Shown: positions 62,751 to 64,000 of the stretch, one piece after another
Numbering within the stretch: position 1 is the stretch's first letter
How the letters are laid out: each line of letters begins with the position of its first letter
Assembly (NCBI RefSeq): GCF_009371985.2
Contig: NZ_VIKU02000004.1
Span: 248,001 to 312,000 of the forward strand
Source of the DNA: Pelagihabitans pacificus
GTDB taxonomy: Bacteria > Bacteroidota > Bacteroidia > Flavobacteriales > Flavobacteriaceae
DNA: 64,000 nt
Reading direction: 5' to 3'
Translations under genes and position numbers: made by a program
Notes under the pieces: model-generated
Told to the model about the DNA's origin: nothing
The model's database searches: none
Seen by the model: only the letters and a program-made list of their open reading frames with translations

Positions 62751-63808
62751 CGGCGGAGTAGTACCAGGCTGTGATTTTCACCACGATACTGATTGTATAA
62801 TAAGATCGTCTTAGGTCGGGATACTTCCAATTGATTCAGTTTCACTGCTGTGGGAACGGTTTGGCTTTTCAGGATTTTGGCGGCCAGCCAAAAACCGAAA
62901 CCACTGGCTGTATCAAATTCTCCGGAAAGGTGTTTGTAATAGGCTTGAGGCGTGTTTTTGAAAATACCCTTGCCCAACAGTTCGTAATAGGAATCAAAGT
63001 CGATGTCGCCGTTGTTGCCAAATATCGCCAAATCGAGTTCTTCGGGGGTCAATCCGTTCTGTCCCAAAAATTGGGATACCTTTTCCGAGAGCACACTCTT
63101 GGATAAGGTATTGTAGGTAGTTATAGCAACCAATTCCCCATAAGTAGAAGACTGTTTTTGCCCGGAAAGGACAAAAAAGTGAGCACCTTCGGCCATGACA
63201 CAGCCCTTTGAATTTGATTGCAGTAATTGGCTAGAATCCACCGGTTTGTGCTTAATATGATCGATGAGTCTATGGGTATCCACGTGGTGGTCTACCAGCT
63301 CATCGACTCCACCGACCAAAATATTAGTGGCTTCCTTATTTCGAATCTGCATCAGGGCGTCGAGCAGACTTGATTCGAAAGAGATCGCGGAATGTACGTA
63401 GGTGAAGTTATAGCCCTTGCAGCCGACTCCCAAGGCTATTTGTCCCGAAACAGTGTTATGGGATGATTGTATAAAGCGGGTAGGGGTTAGGAATTGTTCC
63501 TTGTTGTCAATGATGGCGCTCACGAATTTCTCCGAATCCCCGATACAACCGAGTCCGGTACCTACAATGATGGCGTCTATATTTTCCACTCCGGCCTCCT
63601 CCATTGCCGTTTTGGCACTTACGGTACTCATTTTGATGCCCTTGGCCATTCTACGAGCGGCTGCGGGCGTAATGTATGCCTTGTAGTCGGGCTCGATCAC
63701 CCGAATCGTGGTATCATTATAGGTGACGATTTCCTCCAAAAAGTCCTCGTTGTTGAAGGTTTTCTGGGCAGAAACCGAGCCGACGCTATTAATATAAACC
63801 GCTTTCAT
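62744..63808 (-). CDS. Chain-length-factor-like ketosynthase homolog (no catalytic Cys)
   Basis: A 354-aa thiolase-fold protein. The region where ketosynthases have the nucleophile Cys reads YVHSAISFESSLLDAL (residues 138-153) with no Cys, and the later His motifs are altered as well (NNGDIDFD, and KHLSGEFDTAS in place of the GH motif). It is therefore a likely non-catalytic partner of the true ketosynthase next to it, as in KS-CLF pairs of aryl-polyene and type II polyketide systems. The start overlaps the ketosynthase stop (TAATG). Complete gene. Confidence 0.82.
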   Translation of the reverse strand: MKAVYINSVGSVSAQKTFNNEDFLEEIVTYNDTTIRVIEPDYKAYITPAAARRMAKGIKMSTVSAKTAMEEAGVENIDAIIVGTGLGCIGDSEKFVSAIIDNKEQFLTPTRFIQSSHNTVSGQIALGVGCKGYNFTYVHSAISFESSLLDALMQIRNKEATNILVGGVDELVDHHVDTHRLIDHIKHKPVDSSQLLQSNSKGCVMAEGAHFFVLSGQKQSSTYGELVAITTYNTLSKSVLSEKVSQFLGQNGLTPEELDLAIFGNNGDIDFDSYYELLGKGIFKNTPQAYYKHLSGEFDTASGFGFWLAAKILKSQTVPTAVKLNQLEVSRPKTILLYNQYRGENHSLVLLRRC

Positions 63809-64000
63809 TATGCTTTTTTGGAAAATAGCAGGGTGGTACAGTTACCTCCGAAACCAAAGGAATTTGATAGGATGACATTCAATTGTTCTTTTCTGAGTTC
63901 GGTCTCCGGTACCAGTTCGAACTCTTTCATAGGCGTTTTGAAATTCAGGTTAGGGTAAATCGTATCGTTCTGCAAGGCCAGTACCGAGTATACGGCTTCG
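63808..64000 (-). CDS. Beta-ketoacyl-ACP synthase, 3' end only
   Basis: The final 63 codons of a ketosynthase, running off the right edge of the window (the start lies outside). The C-terminus NSFGFGGNCTTLLFSKKA is the classic ketosynthase ending. The stop overlaps the ATG of the partner gene as TAATG, so the two products are made in equal amounts. With the Cys-less partner it makes a likely KS-CLF pair. Confidence 0.85.
   Translation of the reverse strand, partial: EAVYSVLALQNDTIYPNLNFKTPMKEFELVPETELRKEQLNVILSNSFGFGGNCTTLLFSKKA

Overview
The window looks like chromosome from a member of the Bacteroidota, most likely a marine Flavobacteriaceae. The reasons are: ECF sigma/FecR/TonB-receptor triplets, TAnnTTTG-type -7 promoter elements, almost no Shine-Dalgarno sequences, a fused hemC-hemD gene, a CxPxR sulfatase, and a long aryl-polyene/flexirubin-type gene cluster. 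All names below come from reading the translated sequence and motifs; no database search was run.

Layout. 0-7.1 kb (+): a K+-channel-like protein, then a compact run of an outer-membrane protein, an arylsulfatase, a second outer-membrane protein, a DUF4136-type lipoprotein and a third outer-membrane protein, followed by a membrane class III nucleotide cyclase. 7.4-8.4 kb (-): a Crp/Fnr regulator followed by two small membrane proteins. A textbook TGTGA-N6-TCACA site lies in front of the small genes. 8.6-16.3 kb: two paralogous modular lipoproteins (-) diverge from an ECF sigma/FecR/TonB-receptor operon (+). A 47-residue gene (-) and the decayed 3' end of a second TonB receptor follow. The lipoprotein operon and the 47-residue gene share an unusual bipartite upstream motif. 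16.3-24.6 kb: an amidase, tRNA-Arg(CCT), a sugar isomerase/epimerase, an alpha/beta hydrolase, a PfkB kinase, a RidA-type lipoprotein and an M16 protease. 24.7-29.8 kb: haem synthesis (hemA, hemCD, hemE) divergent from an AraC regulator, with a Fur/PerR-like palindrome between them. ThuA and DUF1460 proteins follow.

31.9-40.0 kb (+) holds the main unexplained system. It is a compact six-gene operon made of a long coiled-coil protein, an unknown soluble protein, a AAA+ ATPase with intact motifs, another unknown soluble protein, a small membrane protein and a three-helix membrane protein with a large soluble domain. Two perfect palindromes lie upstream. A soluble coiled-coil partner, a AAA+ engine and membrane anchors suggest an envelope-associated remodelling machine, but the function is unknown.

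40-48.3 kb (-): a pentapeptide-repeat protein, a REP-like hairpin, a large VPS10/BNR-repeat protein, a Rieske oxygenase, an M28 peptidase, an SRPBCC protein and an M20-type amidohydrolase. 48.3-64 kb (-) is one continuous, overlapping gene cluster of aryl-polyene/flexirubin type. It contains a ketoacyl synthase (cut by the window edge), a chain-length-factor-like partner, a deacetylase, LolA and a second lipoprotein, a FabZ-like dehydratase, GT2-DUF2062, an MMPL transporter fused to a PlsC acyltransferase and a degenerate methyltransferase-like tail, a rhodanese, a CrtI-like oxidoreductase, a cupin-like protein, a C45-type acyltransferase and a PaaK-like ligase. The last two may tailor the product by activating an acid and forming an amide.
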